Origin: Thermus composti
GTDB lineage: Bacteria > Deinococcota > Deinococci > Deinococcales > Thermaceae
Assembly: GCF_014647535.1 (NCBI RefSeq)
Contig: NZ_BMPJ01000013.1
Location: forward strand, 1 to 62,944
DNA: 62,944 nt
Direction of reading: 5' to 3'
The position numbers were made by a program, and so were the translations under genes. The notes below the pieces were generated by a model. The model was given only the letters and a program-made list of their open reading frames with translations, did no database searches and had not been told where the DNA came from. This document shows, piece after piece, positions 55,608 through 62,944 of the stretch (positions within the stretch are counted from its first letter, which is position 1; each line of letters starts with the position of its first letter).

Positions 55608-56300
55608 CTACCCCCCTTTGGCGGCCACATGGGTGGGCCTGAGCTCTATCTCGCTCACAAGAGCCCTCTCCGGCATCTCCAGGGCGAAGAGGACCGCCCG
55701 GGCCACGTCCTCCGGGGAAAGCTTCCATGAGGCCCCCGGGGTGTTCCCGGCGAAGCCCGTGTCCACCGAGCCCGGGAGGATGTTCACCACCCGCACCCCC
55801 TGGTCCCTGAGCTCCAGCATGGCCGCCCCCATGAGGCCCAAGAGGCCGAACTTGCTGGCGTTGTAGGCGGCCCCGCCCTTAAAAGGGTTCTTCCCGGCGA
55901 GGCTTCCGATGTTCACCACCACCCCCCGGGCGCGGAGGAGGGCGGGAAGGGCGGCCTTCAAGCCCAGGAAGGGCCCCACCAGGTTCACGTCCAAAACCTC
56001 CCGAAGCTCCTCCTCGGAAAGCTCGGCCACGGGCTTGAAGGTCCCGATCCCCGCGTTATTCACCAAGGCCGAAAGGCCGCCAAAGGCCTCCTCCAACCGG
56101 GCCACGGCCCTTTCCCAGTCCCCAAGGCTTCGCACGTCCCCCACCAGGGGAAGCGCCCCTTCCCCCAGGTCCTCCGCCAAAGCCCTAAGCCGCCCTTCGT
56201 CCCGGGCGAAAAGCCCCACCTTGTAGCCATGGGCGTGAAGAAGCCGGGCGATGGCCTCGCCGATCCCCCGGCTCGCCCCCGAGATGAGCGCCACCCGCAT
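55608..56300 (-). CDS. Short-chain dehydrogenase/reductase
   Basis: A 230-aa classical SDR. Cofactor motif [22 protein letters not shown] motif [10 protein letters not shown], catalytic Ser in [10 protein letters not shown] and Y-x3-K in [12 protein letters not shown]. Arg of [13 protein letters not shown] suggests NADPH. Substrate unknown. It follows coaE by five bases in the same operon. Confidence 0.9.
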   Translation of the reverse strand: MRVALISGASRGIGEAIARLLHAHGYKVGLFARDEGRLRALAEDLGEGALPLVGDVRSLGDWERAVARLEEAFGGLSALVNNAGIGTFKPVAELSEEELREVLDVNLVGPFLGLKAALPALLRARGVVVNIGSLAGKNPFKGGAAYNASKFGLLGLMGAAMLELRDQGVRVVNILPGSVDTGFAGNTPGASWKLSPEDVARAVLFALEMPERALVSEIELRPTHVAAKGG

Positions 56301-56305
56301 GCCTT

Positions 56306-56911
56306 TTACCCTACCCCAAACCGCCTCCGGATTTCCAGCAGGACCCCTTCCAGGGCCTCCTTGAGGTCCTCGAGGCTCCCCGTGTTCTCCAAAACCCAGG
56401 TGGCCTTCTTTCGCTTCTCCTCCTCGGGCATCTGGGCCCTTTCCCGGGCCAGGACCTCCTCGGGGGAAAGGCCGGAGCGGGCCACCACCCGCTTCACCCG
56501 CTCCTCCAAAGGGGCCGCCACCAGGATGACCCCGTGGAGGCGCCCTTCCCAGCCCTTCTCAAAGAGAAGGGGGATCTCCAAGAAGACCAGGGGGGCCCGA
56601 AGGCGGGCAAGCTCCGCCTCCAAAAGGCGGCGCACCTCGGGGTGGACCACCGCCTCCAAGGCCCTAAGCCGCTCGGGGTCGGAGAAGACGAGCCGCCCCA
56701 AGGCCCGCCGGTCCAGGACGCCTTCCCGGAAAGCCTCGGGGAAGAGGCGCTTGAGCTCTTCCTCCTTGTTCTCCCGGGCCTTTTCCGCAAGGAGATCGGC
56801 GTCCAGGACGGGGTAGCCCTTCTGGCGGAGAAGGCGGGCCAGGGTGCTCTTGCCGCTTCCGATGTTCCCGGTGATGCCGATAATGATGGGGTGCTTCGCC
56901 TCTTGGCCCAT
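56306..56911 (-). CDS. coaE: Dephospho-CoA kinase
   Basis: A 201-aa kinase for the last step of coenzyme A synthesis. P-loop [17 protein letters not shown], the substrate-binding [11 protein letters not shown], and [20 protein letters not shown] are typical. It closely resembles the structurally known T. thermophilus CoaE. The start lies 13 bases after TATAAA with AAGGGG between. Its 5' end overlaps the divergent CCA/poly(A) polymerase gene. Confidence 0.96.
   Translation of the reverse strand: MGQEAKHPIIIGITGNIGSGKSTLARLLRQKGYPVLDADLLAEKARENKEEELKRLFPEAFREGVLDRRALGRLVFSDPERLRALEAVVHPEVRRLLEAELARLRAPLVFLEIPLLFEKGWEGRLHGVILVAAPLEERVKRVVARSGLSPEEVLARERAQMPEEEKRKKATWVLENTGSLEDLKEALEGVLLEIRRRFGVG
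56879..56884 (+). promoter_or_regulatory. -10 box for the tRNA nucleotidyltransferase gene, inside coaE
   Basis: GATAAT is followed by six bases and the GTG at 56891. It lies inside the coding part of divergent coaE, so the two transcripts overlap at their 5' ends. Confidence 0.4.
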
Positions 56912-58186
56912 AGGGACTTCCCCTTTTATACCCCCAAAGGCGCCTTCCCCGCAGGGGGTGCCGTGCGGGACCTCCTTTTGGGAAGAAGGCCCGCGGACCT
57001 GGACTACGTGGCCCTGGACCCCGAGAAGGCGGCCCGGGAGACCCAAAGGCGCTTGGGAGGAAGCCTTTTCCCCTTGGACCCCGAGCGGGGCCACTACCGC
57101 CTGGTGGTGGGGGGGCGCACCCTGGACTTCACCCCCCTGGAGGGAAGCCTGGAAGAAGACCTCCTCAAGCGGGACTTCCGCCTGAACGCCCTCCTCTGGA
57201 AAGGGGGGGCCGTCTTTGGGCTCAAGGGGGCGGAGGAGGACCTGAGGCGGCGGGTCCTCATCCCCGTGCGGGAGGAGAACCTCTACGAGGACCACCTGCG
57301 AAGTCTCCGGGGGGTGCGCCTCGCCGCCACCTTGGGCCTGGGCCTTCCCCAAGGGACGAGGAAGGCCCTTTCCCGCCACGCCCGTTTCCTAAGGGACCAC
57401 CCCGAGGCCCTCCCCGCCCGGGAGCGGGTGCGGGAGGAGCTCTCCAAGCTCCTCCTCTCCCCCAGGGCGGCCTTCGGCCTCCGCCTCCTGGAGAGGGTGG
57501 GGCTTCTTGGGGTCTACTGGCCCGAGCTCGCCCTCCTGGTGGGCCTAGAGCAAGGGGGAGTGCACCACCTCCCCGCCTGGGAGCACACCCTAAGCGTGGT
57601 CTTCCACCTCCTTTGGCTCTGGCCCGAGGCCTCCCTGGAGGCCCGCCTCGCCGCCCTCTACCACGACGTGGGCAAGGCCCTAACCCGCCGCTTTGACCTC
57701 GAGGCGGGCCGCTACCGCTTCCTGGGCCACGCCGAGGTGGGGGCGGAGATCGCCCGGGCAAGCCTCCTTTGGCTCCGCTTTCCCAAGGAGACGGTGGAGA
57801 AGGTGGCCCTTTTGGTGCGCCGCCACATGGACCGCCCCCCCGAGGAAAGGAAGGCCCTCCGCCGCTTCCTCTTAAAACGCCAGGACCTCCTCCCGGACCT
57901 CCTCTACCTCATGTCGGCGGACCGGCTTGGAGCCAAGGGGGTGGAGGGAGAGGCCCACACCCTCCTGGAGGCCTTCCAAGAAGCCTTGGCCGAACCCCTC
58001 CCCCAAAGGCCCCTTCTCTCCGGGGAGGAGGTGATGGCCCTCCTAGGCCTCCCCCCAGGCCCCGAGGTGGGAAAGGCGCTAAAGGCCCTCCTCCTCGCCC
58101 AAGCAGAAGGAAGGGTGCGCACGGAGGAAGAGGCCCGGGCCTTTCTCCTATATTGGAGGGAGCATGGAGCGCCAAACGCCCCTTGA
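56891..58186 (+). CDS. CCA-adding enzyme/poly(A) polymerase family
   Basis: A 431-aa class II nucleotidyltransferase that adds CCA or A residues to tRNA ends. The head holds AFPAGGAVRDLLLGRRPADLDYVAL (in parts: GGAVRDLLLGR, DLDYV), then DFTPLEGSLEEDLLKRDFRLNAL, and a later HD domain (AALYHDVGKALTRRFDLEAG, LGHAEVGAEI). The HD domain adds phosphohydrolase ability in relatives. The start is uncertain: GTG 56891 fits a leaderless box; TTG 56903 is the alternative. No ATG exists before the conserved region. Confidence 0.88.
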   Translation: MLRLLAHRDFPFYTPKGAFPAGGAVRDLLLGRRPADLDYVALDPEKAARETQRRLGGSLFPLDPERGHYRLVVGGRTLDFTPLEGSLEEDLLKRDFRLNALLWKGGAVFGLKGAEEDLRRRVLIPVREENLYEDHLRSLRGVRLAATLGLGLPQGTRKALSRHARFLRDHPEALPARERVREELSKLLLSPRAAFGLRLLERVGLLGVYWPELALLVGLEQGGVHHLPAWEHTLSVVFHLLWLWPEASLEARLAALYHDVGKALTRRFDLEAGRYRFLGHAEVGAEIARASLLWLRFPKETVEKVALLVRRHMDRPPEERKALRRFLLKRQDLLPDLLYLMSADRLGAKGVEGEAHTLLEAFQEALAEPLPQRPLLSGEEVMALLGLPPGPEVGKALKALLLAQAEGRVRTEEEARAFLLYWREHGAPNAP

Positions 58187-59300
58187 AGGCCCCTTGAGGC
58201 TTCGCGAGCCCCAGATCACCCCGGTGGAGGGCGGGTTCCTCTTATCCGATCCCTACGGGGTCTACGAGAAGCCCCTGGTCCTCACGGAAGGGGGGCTTCT
58301 CCTCCTTTCCCTCATGGAGGGAAAGACCCTAAGGGAGGTGCAAGAGGAGGTCTTCAAGGCCCACGGGGTCCTCCTCCCCATGGAGGAACTCCAAAACCTG
58401 GCCCAGGCCCTGGCGGAAGCGGGCCTCCTCCTCACCGAGGAGGTGGAGGCGAGGCTAAGGGAGGAGGAGGAAAAGCTCAAGCGGGAGCGGCCCATGCGCC
58501 TGGCGGGGCTTTCCTACCCGGAAGGGGAAAAGGAGGCCCGGGCCTTCCTCCAGGCCTTCCGGGCGAGCTACGGGGGGGAGGCCCCGAAGGCCGAGGTCCT
58601 CCTCCTCCCCCACCTGGAGCCCGCCCGCGTCCCCGAGGCTTATGGGGCGGCTTTAGCCGCCCTGGAGAAGACCCCGCCCCCGGAAAGGGTCTACCTGGTG
58701 GGGGTCGCCCACCGGCCCCTCAAGGAGAGGGCGGCCGCCCTCCCCGTCCCCTTCCACACCCCCTTCGGCCCCGCCCTCCCCGACCTCCCCGCCCTCCAGG
58801 CCCTAAACGCCCTCCTCCCCTTTGAGCTCTTCAACACCCCCCTGGCCTTCCGGGAGGAGCATAGCCTGGAGCTTCCCCTCTTCTTCCTCAAGGGGGCCTT
58901 CCCCGAGGCCCGCTTCGTCCCCCTTCTGGTGGGCCGAAGGTCTAAGGAGCTTGGGGAGGCCCTGCGGGTGGTGCTCAAGGAGCGCCCCGGGCTTTTGGTC
59001 CTGGCGGTGGACCTCTCCCACGTGGGGCCCCGCTTCGGGGACCCGCCCCTCTCCCCTCCCCTGGCCCAGGAGGCCCGGCGGCGGGACCTGGGCTTTTTGG
59101 AAAAGCTCGCCCAAGGGGAGCCCGAGGCCGCCCTCGCCCACCTGGGGAGAAACCCCACCCGCCTGGACGCTTTGGAGGTGGTGGCAAGCCTCTCCCCCCT
59201 CCTCCAAGGGAGAAAAGGGGAGGTCCTGGCCTACCGCCTAGACCTCGAGGCCCCCACCCTTAGCGCCGTGGGGGCGGGCACGCTGGCCTTCCCCGCCTAA
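58164..59300 (+). CDS. MEMO1-family protein with N-terminal PqqD-like domain
   Basis: A 378-aa protein. The C-terminal part (about 110-378) is a MEMO1/AmmeMemoRadiSam protein B: MRLAGLSYPEGEKEA, YLVGVAHRPLKERAAALPVP, FREEHSLELPLFFLKGAFPE, and LAVDLSHVGPRFGD. The N-terminal about 100 residues (TEGGLLLLSLMEGKTLREV to ALAEAGLLLTEEVEARL) match the PqqD/RRE pattern. Function unknown; relatives sit with radical-SAM enzymes, none of which is near. It overlaps the previous gene by 23 bases and has GGAGGGAGC before its ATG. Confidence 0.8.
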   Translation: MERQTPLEGPLRLREPQITPVEGGFLLSDPYGVYEKPLVLTEGGLLLLSLMEGKTLREVQEEVFKAHGVLLPMEELQNLAQALAEAGLLLTEEVEARLREEEEKLKRERPMRLAGLSYPEGEKEARAFLQAFRASYGGEAPKAEVLLLPHLEPARVPEAYGAALAALEKTPPPERVYLVGVAHRPLKERAAALPVPFHTPFGPALPDLPALQALNALLPFELFNTPLAFREEHSLELPLFFLKGAFPEARFVPLLVGRRSKELGEALRVVLKERPGLLVLAVDLSHVGPRFGDPPLSPPLAQEARRRDLGFLEKLAQGEPEAALAHLGRNPTRLDALEVVASLSPLLQGRKGEVLAYRLDLEAPTLSAVGAGTLAFPA

Positions 59301-59303
59301 GCA

Positions 59304-59331
59304 CCCCACCGTGGCGAAAGCCACGGTGGGG
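59304..59331. terminator. 12-bp GAAA-loop hairpin between MEMO and RNase R genes
   Basis: Same element as at 24135-24162 in inverted orientation; the one changed base pair keeps the stem paired. It is followed by GGCCCC, also shared. The rest of the gap to 59389 has no gene. Confidence 0.75.
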
Positions 59332-59389
59332 GCCCCAAGTAGGCGCATGGCCTAGGGCAGTGCTCTGGAAGGCCTAAGGGATGGGCACC

Positions 59390-61606
59390 TTAGCGCCGCT
59401 TCCTGCGGCGCTTTTGGGCGGGGTTAGGCGCCTTGGGCTGCCACTCGCCGAAGTAAATGGTGTTCACCGTGGCCCGCTCGGGCCGGGTGTCCCGGTTCTT
59501 GTCCTTGGGGGGTCCCACCACCTTGCGCATCTCCACCTCCTTTCCCTTTTCTCCCTTTTTCCGCGAGACCGCTTGGGGCTCTTGGTAGGGAACTAGGTCA
59601 ATCTGCCGAAGCCTGGGGTTGCTTGCGGCGATCGCCACCTCCAGCTCGTCCCCCAGGCGGATCCGCTTCCCCTTGGGGCCGAGAAGGGCCAGGGCCTCCT
59701 CGCTGTAGGTGTAAGGGCCCAAGGCCTCGAGGCGCACAAGACCTTCCACCCCGTTGGGGAGCATCACAAAAGCGCCAAAGCTCGCCACCCCGGTGACCTT
59801 CCCCAAAAAGCGCTCCCCCAGGTGAAGCTCGGCCCACTTGGCCATGTAGTACTTGGTGAGCTCCCTTTCCGCCGCCTCCGCCTTCCTTTCCATCTCCGAG
59901 GCGTGCTCGGCGATGGCGGGAAAGGTCTCCAGCCAGCGGGCCTTCTTGGCGGGGGTGAGGGTGCGCCTTAGGGCCGAGCGCAAGACCCGGTGGACCACAA
60001 GGTCGGGGTAGCGGCGGATGGGGCTCGTGAAGTGGAGGTAGTGCTCCAGGGCGAGGCCAAAATGGCCCAGGTTCTGGGCGGCGTAGCGGGCAAGCCTTAG
60101 GGAGCGGAGGACGAGGTTCGCCACCACCGGCTCCTCGGGCCGCCCTTTGGCCTCAAGAAGGACCCTTTGCAAGGCCTTAGAGGAGATCTTTTCCGGCAAG
60201 GCGTAGCCTAGCCGGGCCAGGGCCTGGCGAAGCTTGGCGTAGGCCTCTTCCAGAGGCTCCTCGTGGACCCGGAAAAGCCCGGGAAGGCCACGCTCCACCA
60301 GGTACTCCGCCACCAGGCGGTTGGCCAGGAGCATGAGCTCCTCAATGAGGCTTCGGGCCTTGGGCTCCGCCTGGGGGATGAGGTGGAGGGTGCCGTCTTC
60401 CACCTCCACCTTCACCTCGGGGAAGCTGAAGTCCAAGGCCCCCGCCTGGAGGCGCTTTTCTCGCATCCTCTGGGTGAGGTCCAAGAGGAGCTTTAGGTCC
60501 TCGGCCAAGAAGGCGTGCTCCTCGGGCAGGCCAAACCCCTCGGCGAAGGCCTCCACCTCGGTGTAGGTGAGGCGGGCCACGCTCCGGATGACCCCTTCCC
60601 TAAAGCGCACCCGCCTCACGGAAAGGTCCTCGCCCAACTCCACCAAAACGGAAAGGGTCAGGCGGTCCTCGCCGGGCTTCAGGGAGCAAACCCCGTTGGA
60701 AAGCCTCTCGGGAAGCATGGGGAGGACCCGCCCTGGCAGGTAGACGCTCGTCCCCCGGAGGAAGGCCTCCTGGTCCAAGGGGCTTCCCTCCTTCACGTAG
60801 TAGGAGACGTCGGCGATATGGACGCCCACCCGGTACCCCTTGGGAAGCCTTTCAATGTGGATGGCGTCGTCAAAGTCCTTGGCGTCCACCCCGTCTATGG
60901 TGAAGACCCGAAGGCCCCTAAAGTCCTCCCGCCGCCCAAGCTCCGCCTCGGGGATCTCCAGGGGGATGGCCTCCGCCTCCTTCAAGACCTCCTCGGGGAA
61001 CTCGGCCCTAAGGCCGTACTTGGCGATGACCGCCTCCGTCTCCGTCTCGGGGGCCTCCCCCTCCCCCAGGTACGCCAAGAACTCCCCGAAGGGGCGCTTC
61101 CCGTAGTGGACCCGGGCCACGATACGGCTTCCCCGCTTTAGACCCGCAAGGCCCTCGGGCAGAAGCCTGAGCTCGGGAAGGCCGGGCTCGTCGGGGATGA
61201 GGACGGCGTAGCCCCGCCGGAAGTCTAAGGTGCCCACCACCCGCTCCCGGGCCCGCTTTATGACGCGCTCCACCACCCCCCAGGGCCTCCCGTCCCGCCC
61301 CGGGGGCATGACCCGGGCCTCCACCAGGTCGTCGGGCCAGGCGTCCCCCGTGTGCCCAGGGGGGATGAAGAGGTCCTTCTCGGGGAGGCGGACGAAGCCG
61401 TACCCGTCCTTGTGAAGGCTGATGGGCCCCGTCACCTTGTTGGGGAGGAAGTAGCGGCTTCCCCGCTTCTCCAATAGCCCCTGGCGCACCAGGGCGTTCA
61501 GGTAGGCTTTGGCCTCTCGTTTCTCCAGGCCGAAGCGGTGGAGGATCTCCTCCAGCCGGTGGGGTTTGCCGGTTCTTTTGAAAAACTCCAGTAGGGTTTC
61601 CTGCAT
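59390..61606 (-). CDS. rnr: Ribonuclease R
   Basis: A 738-aa 3'-5' exoribonuclease that can unwind structured RNA. It starts with a winged-helix region (LLEFFKRTGKPHRLEEILHR), then two cold-shock domains, the RNB catalytic core (TIDGVDAKDFDDAIHIERLP, with the metal aspartates; SPIRRYPDLVVHRVL), and an S1 domain (RFLGKVTGVASFGAFVM). The Lys/Arg-rich tail (AQKRRRKRR) helps bind RNA. The ATG is one base after the stop of the aminotransferase gene. Confidence 0.96.
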   Translation of the reverse strand: MQETLLEFFKRTGKPHRLEEILHRFGLEKREAKAYLNALVRQGLLEKRGSRYFLPNKVTGPISLHKDGYGFVRLPEKDLFIPPGHTGDAWPDDLVEARVMPPGRDGRPWGVVERVIKRARERVVGTLDFRRGYAVLIPDEPGLPELRLLPEGLAGLKRGSRIVARVHYGKRPFGEFLAYLGEGEAPETETEAVIAKYGLRAEFPEEVLKEAEAIPLEIPEAELGRREDFRGLRVFTIDGVDAKDFDDAIHIERLPKGYRVGVHIADVSYYVKEGSPLDQEAFLRGTSVYLPGRVLPMLPERLSNGVCSLKPGEDRLTLSVLVELGEDLSVRRVRFREGVIRSVARLTYTEVEAFAEGFGLPEEHAFLAEDLKLLLDLTQRMREKRLQAGALDFSFPEVKVEVEDGTLHLIPQAEPKARSLIEELMLLANRLVAEYLVERGLPGLFRVHEEPLEEAYAKLRQALARLGYALPEKISSKALQRVLLEAKGRPEEPVVANLVLRSLRLARYAAQNLGHFGLALEHYLHFTSPIRRYPDLVVHRVLRSALRRTLTPAKKARWLETFPAIAEHASEMERKAEAAERELTKYYMAKWAELHLGERFLGKVTGVASFGAFVMLPNGVEGLVRLEALGPYTYSEEALALLGPKGKRIRLGDELEVAIAASNPRLRQIDLVPYQEPQAVSRKKGEKGKEVEMRKVVGPPKDKNRDTRPERATVNTIYFGEWQPKAPNPAQKRRRKRR

Positions 61607-61607
61607 T

Positions 61608-62852
61608 CTATTCCAGGAGGCCCTCGAGGGTCTTCTCCGTGGCCTTTAGGCTCTCGGAGAGGGCCGAAAGGGCCTCGTCCACGTGCTCCTTGCCGATGAT
61701 GAGGGGAGGCTCGAGGCGCACCACCTTGGGGTTATTCAGCCCGAAGGCGGTGATCACGCCCCTTTCCGCAAGCTCCGCCACCACCAGGGCGCCGATGTCA
61801 GCGTCGGTGAACTCCACCCCCACCATGAGCCCCCTCCCCCGCACGTCCTCTATGAGGTGGGGGTACTGGTCCTTGAGCGTCCGCAAGCCCTCCATCAGGT
61901 ACTGGCCCAAGGCCAAAGCCCTTGCGGGAAGGTCCTCCTCCAGGGTGACCTCTATGGCCGCCAAAGCCGCCGCCGCCGCCAGGGGGTTGCCGCCGAAGGT
62001 GGAGGAGTGGTAGAGGGGGTTTTCCTTGAAGACCTCAAAAACCTCCCGCCGCCCCACGCAGGCCCCGATGGGCATCACCCCGCCCCCCAAGGCCTTGGCC
62101 AGGGTCATGAGGTCAGGCGAAACCCCCTCCCAGTCCACCCCGAAAAGCTTTCCCGTGCGGCCCAGGCCAGTCTGCACCTCGTCGGCGATCATGAGGACGC
62201 CCTTTTCCCGGGTGAGCTCCCGCACGCCCCTCAGGTACCCCTCCGGGGGCACCCGGATCCCCCCCTCCCCCTGGACGGGCTCCACGATGACCGCGGCGGT
62301 GTCCTGGTCTATGGCCGCCTCGAGGGCTTCCAGGTCCCCGTAGGGCACCACCTTGACCCCGGGGAGGAGGGGCCTTGCGGGGTCCTGGTACTCGGGCTTG
62401 GGGGTGAGGGAGAGCGCCCCCATGGTCTTGCCGTGGAACCCCCCTTGGGTGGTGATGATCCCAGGCTTGCCCGTGTAGGCCCGGGCCAGCTTAATGGCCG
62501 CCTCCACCGCCTCGGCCCCGGAGTTGCCGAAGAAGACCATCTCTAGCCCCTCGGGGGTGATCTCGGCGAGCTTAGCGGCAAGCCTCGCCGTGGGCTCCGA
62601 GACCAGGACCCGCACGGACATGGGCATGCGGTCAAGCTGGCGCTTCACCGCCTCCACCACCTTGGGGTGGCGGTGGCCCAGGTTCAGGGTGCCGTAAAGG
62701 CCCAAAAAGTCCAGGTAGCGCTTGCCCTCGGTGTCCCAGACGTAGGGGCCCTCCGCATGGGACTCCACCCGGTCCAAGCCGGTAAACCGGAGAAGCCCCG
62801 CAAGCCCCGGGTTGATGTGCCGCTCAAAAAGGGTGAAGGGATCCAGCTCCAT
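61608..62852 (-). CDS. Class III PLP aminotransferase (acetylornithine/putrescine/GABA type)
   Basis: A 414-aa PLP enzyme. It has FFGNSGAEAVEAAIKLAR (cofactor phosphate), QGGFHGKTMGALSLT, VIVEPVQGEGGI, IADEVQTGLGRTG (Asp to pyridine N) and TLAKALGGGVMPIG with the Schiff-base Lys. The group covers acetylornithine, ornithine, putrescine and GABA transaminases; the exact substrate is not clear. The ATG is six bases after TAAGAT. Confidence 0.88.
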   Translation of the reverse strand: MELDPFTLFERHINPGLAGLLRFTGLDRVESHAEGPYVWDTEGKRYLDFLGLYGTLNLGHRHPKVVEAVKRQLDRMPMSVRVLVSEPTARLAAKLAEITPEGLEMVFFGNSGAEAVEAAIKLARAYTGKPGIITTQGGFHGKTMGALSLTPKPEYQDPARPLLPGVKVVPYGDLEALEAAIDQDTAAVIVEPVQGEGGIRVPPEGYLRGVRELTREKGVLMIADEVQTGLGRTGKLFGVDWEGVSPDLMTLAKALGGGVMPIGACVGRREVFEVFKENPLYHSSTFGGNPLAAAAALAAIEVTLEEDLPARALALGQYLMEGLRTLKDQYPHLIEDVRGRGLMVGVEFTDADIGALVVAELAERGVITAFGLNNPKVVRLEPPLIIGKEHVDEALSALSESLKATEKTLEGLLE

Positions 62853-62858
62853 GCCCCA

Positions 62859-62864
62859 ATCTTA
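62859..62864 (-). promoter_or_regulatory. -10 box of the aminotransferase/rnr operon
   Basis: TAAGAT on the minus strand, six bases before the ATG at 62852, identical to the tatA box. The last 80 bases of the window hold no gene; a TATACT (62875-62870) is a second possible box. Confidence 0.55.
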
Positions 62865-62944
62865 TCCTGAGTATATCCCCCCTTCGGTTATTCGCTCCGA
62901 CACTATTCACGCCGCCACCCTAGCTACCCAGGCGATGGGTAAGG

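Overview
The window is about 63 kb of very GC-rich DNA that reads as a Thermus chromosome, close to T. thermophilus. The evidence is the ba3-type cytochrome oxidase operon with its 34-residue subunit IIa, the MglB/MglA pair, the RNase J, CoaE and lactate dehydrogenase sequences, and the almost total G/C in third codon positions. From memory, LDH and oxidase subunit II differ at several residues from strain HB8, so I read it as a related strain or species. No rRNA, tRNA, IS element, CRISPR array or replication origin was seen.

Layout. (1) 1-7.1 kb: tatA, a TPR protein, hslVU, a broken HEPN/MNT toxin-antitoxin pair, an AAA+ ATPase with a VWA partner, and a second truncated MNT gene. (2) 7.1-16.4 kb: a minus-strand surface-polysaccharide operon (phosphohexomutase, Wzx flippase, glycosyltransferases, sugar-phosphate transferase, Wzz). 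Its centre (about 10.3-13.8 kb) is much poorer in G+C than its surroundings, which suggests transfer. (3) 16.5-24.1 kb: an envelope segment with an LptD-like barrel protein, a hendecad-repeat coiled-coil protein, an O-antigen ligase/polymerase-like protein, an LptA/C-like protein, an LptF/G-like permease and BshA. (4) 24.1-33.7 kb: lon, a DUF1517 protein, ldh, an esterase, a terC stub, a methyltransferase, a FadF-like Fe-S oxidoreductase, a PAP2-like protein and folD. (5) 33.7-41.1 kb: nusB, an Asp23-like gene, accC, accB, efp, a conserved hypothetical gene, a hydrolase, an agmatinase-family gene and an M20 peptidase, all on the minus strand. (6) 41.2-50.1 kb: mglBA, the ba3 oxidase operon, rpsO-pnp-RNase J and a stress protein. 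(7) 50.3-62.9 kb: a Ca-type P-ATPase, a redoxin, an epimerase, a PlsY-like protein, sufE, an SDR, coaE, a CCA/poly(A) polymerase, a MEMO protein, RNase R and an aminotransferase.

How it works together. Genes are tightly packed, with ATGA/GTGA overlaps inside operons. Three convergent pairs share a 4-nt stop-stop overlap. About seventeen genes begin 6-7 nt after a TANNNT -10 box, so leaderless transcription looks common and was used here to choose starts.

The most interesting region is 16.4-23 kb. It holds Lpt-type transport parts next to polysaccharide assembly genes, in a lineage generally held to lack lipopolysaccharide. They may export another glycoconjugate. Two genes (a HEPN gene and a glycosyltransferase) are each cut by a single in-frame TAG codon.
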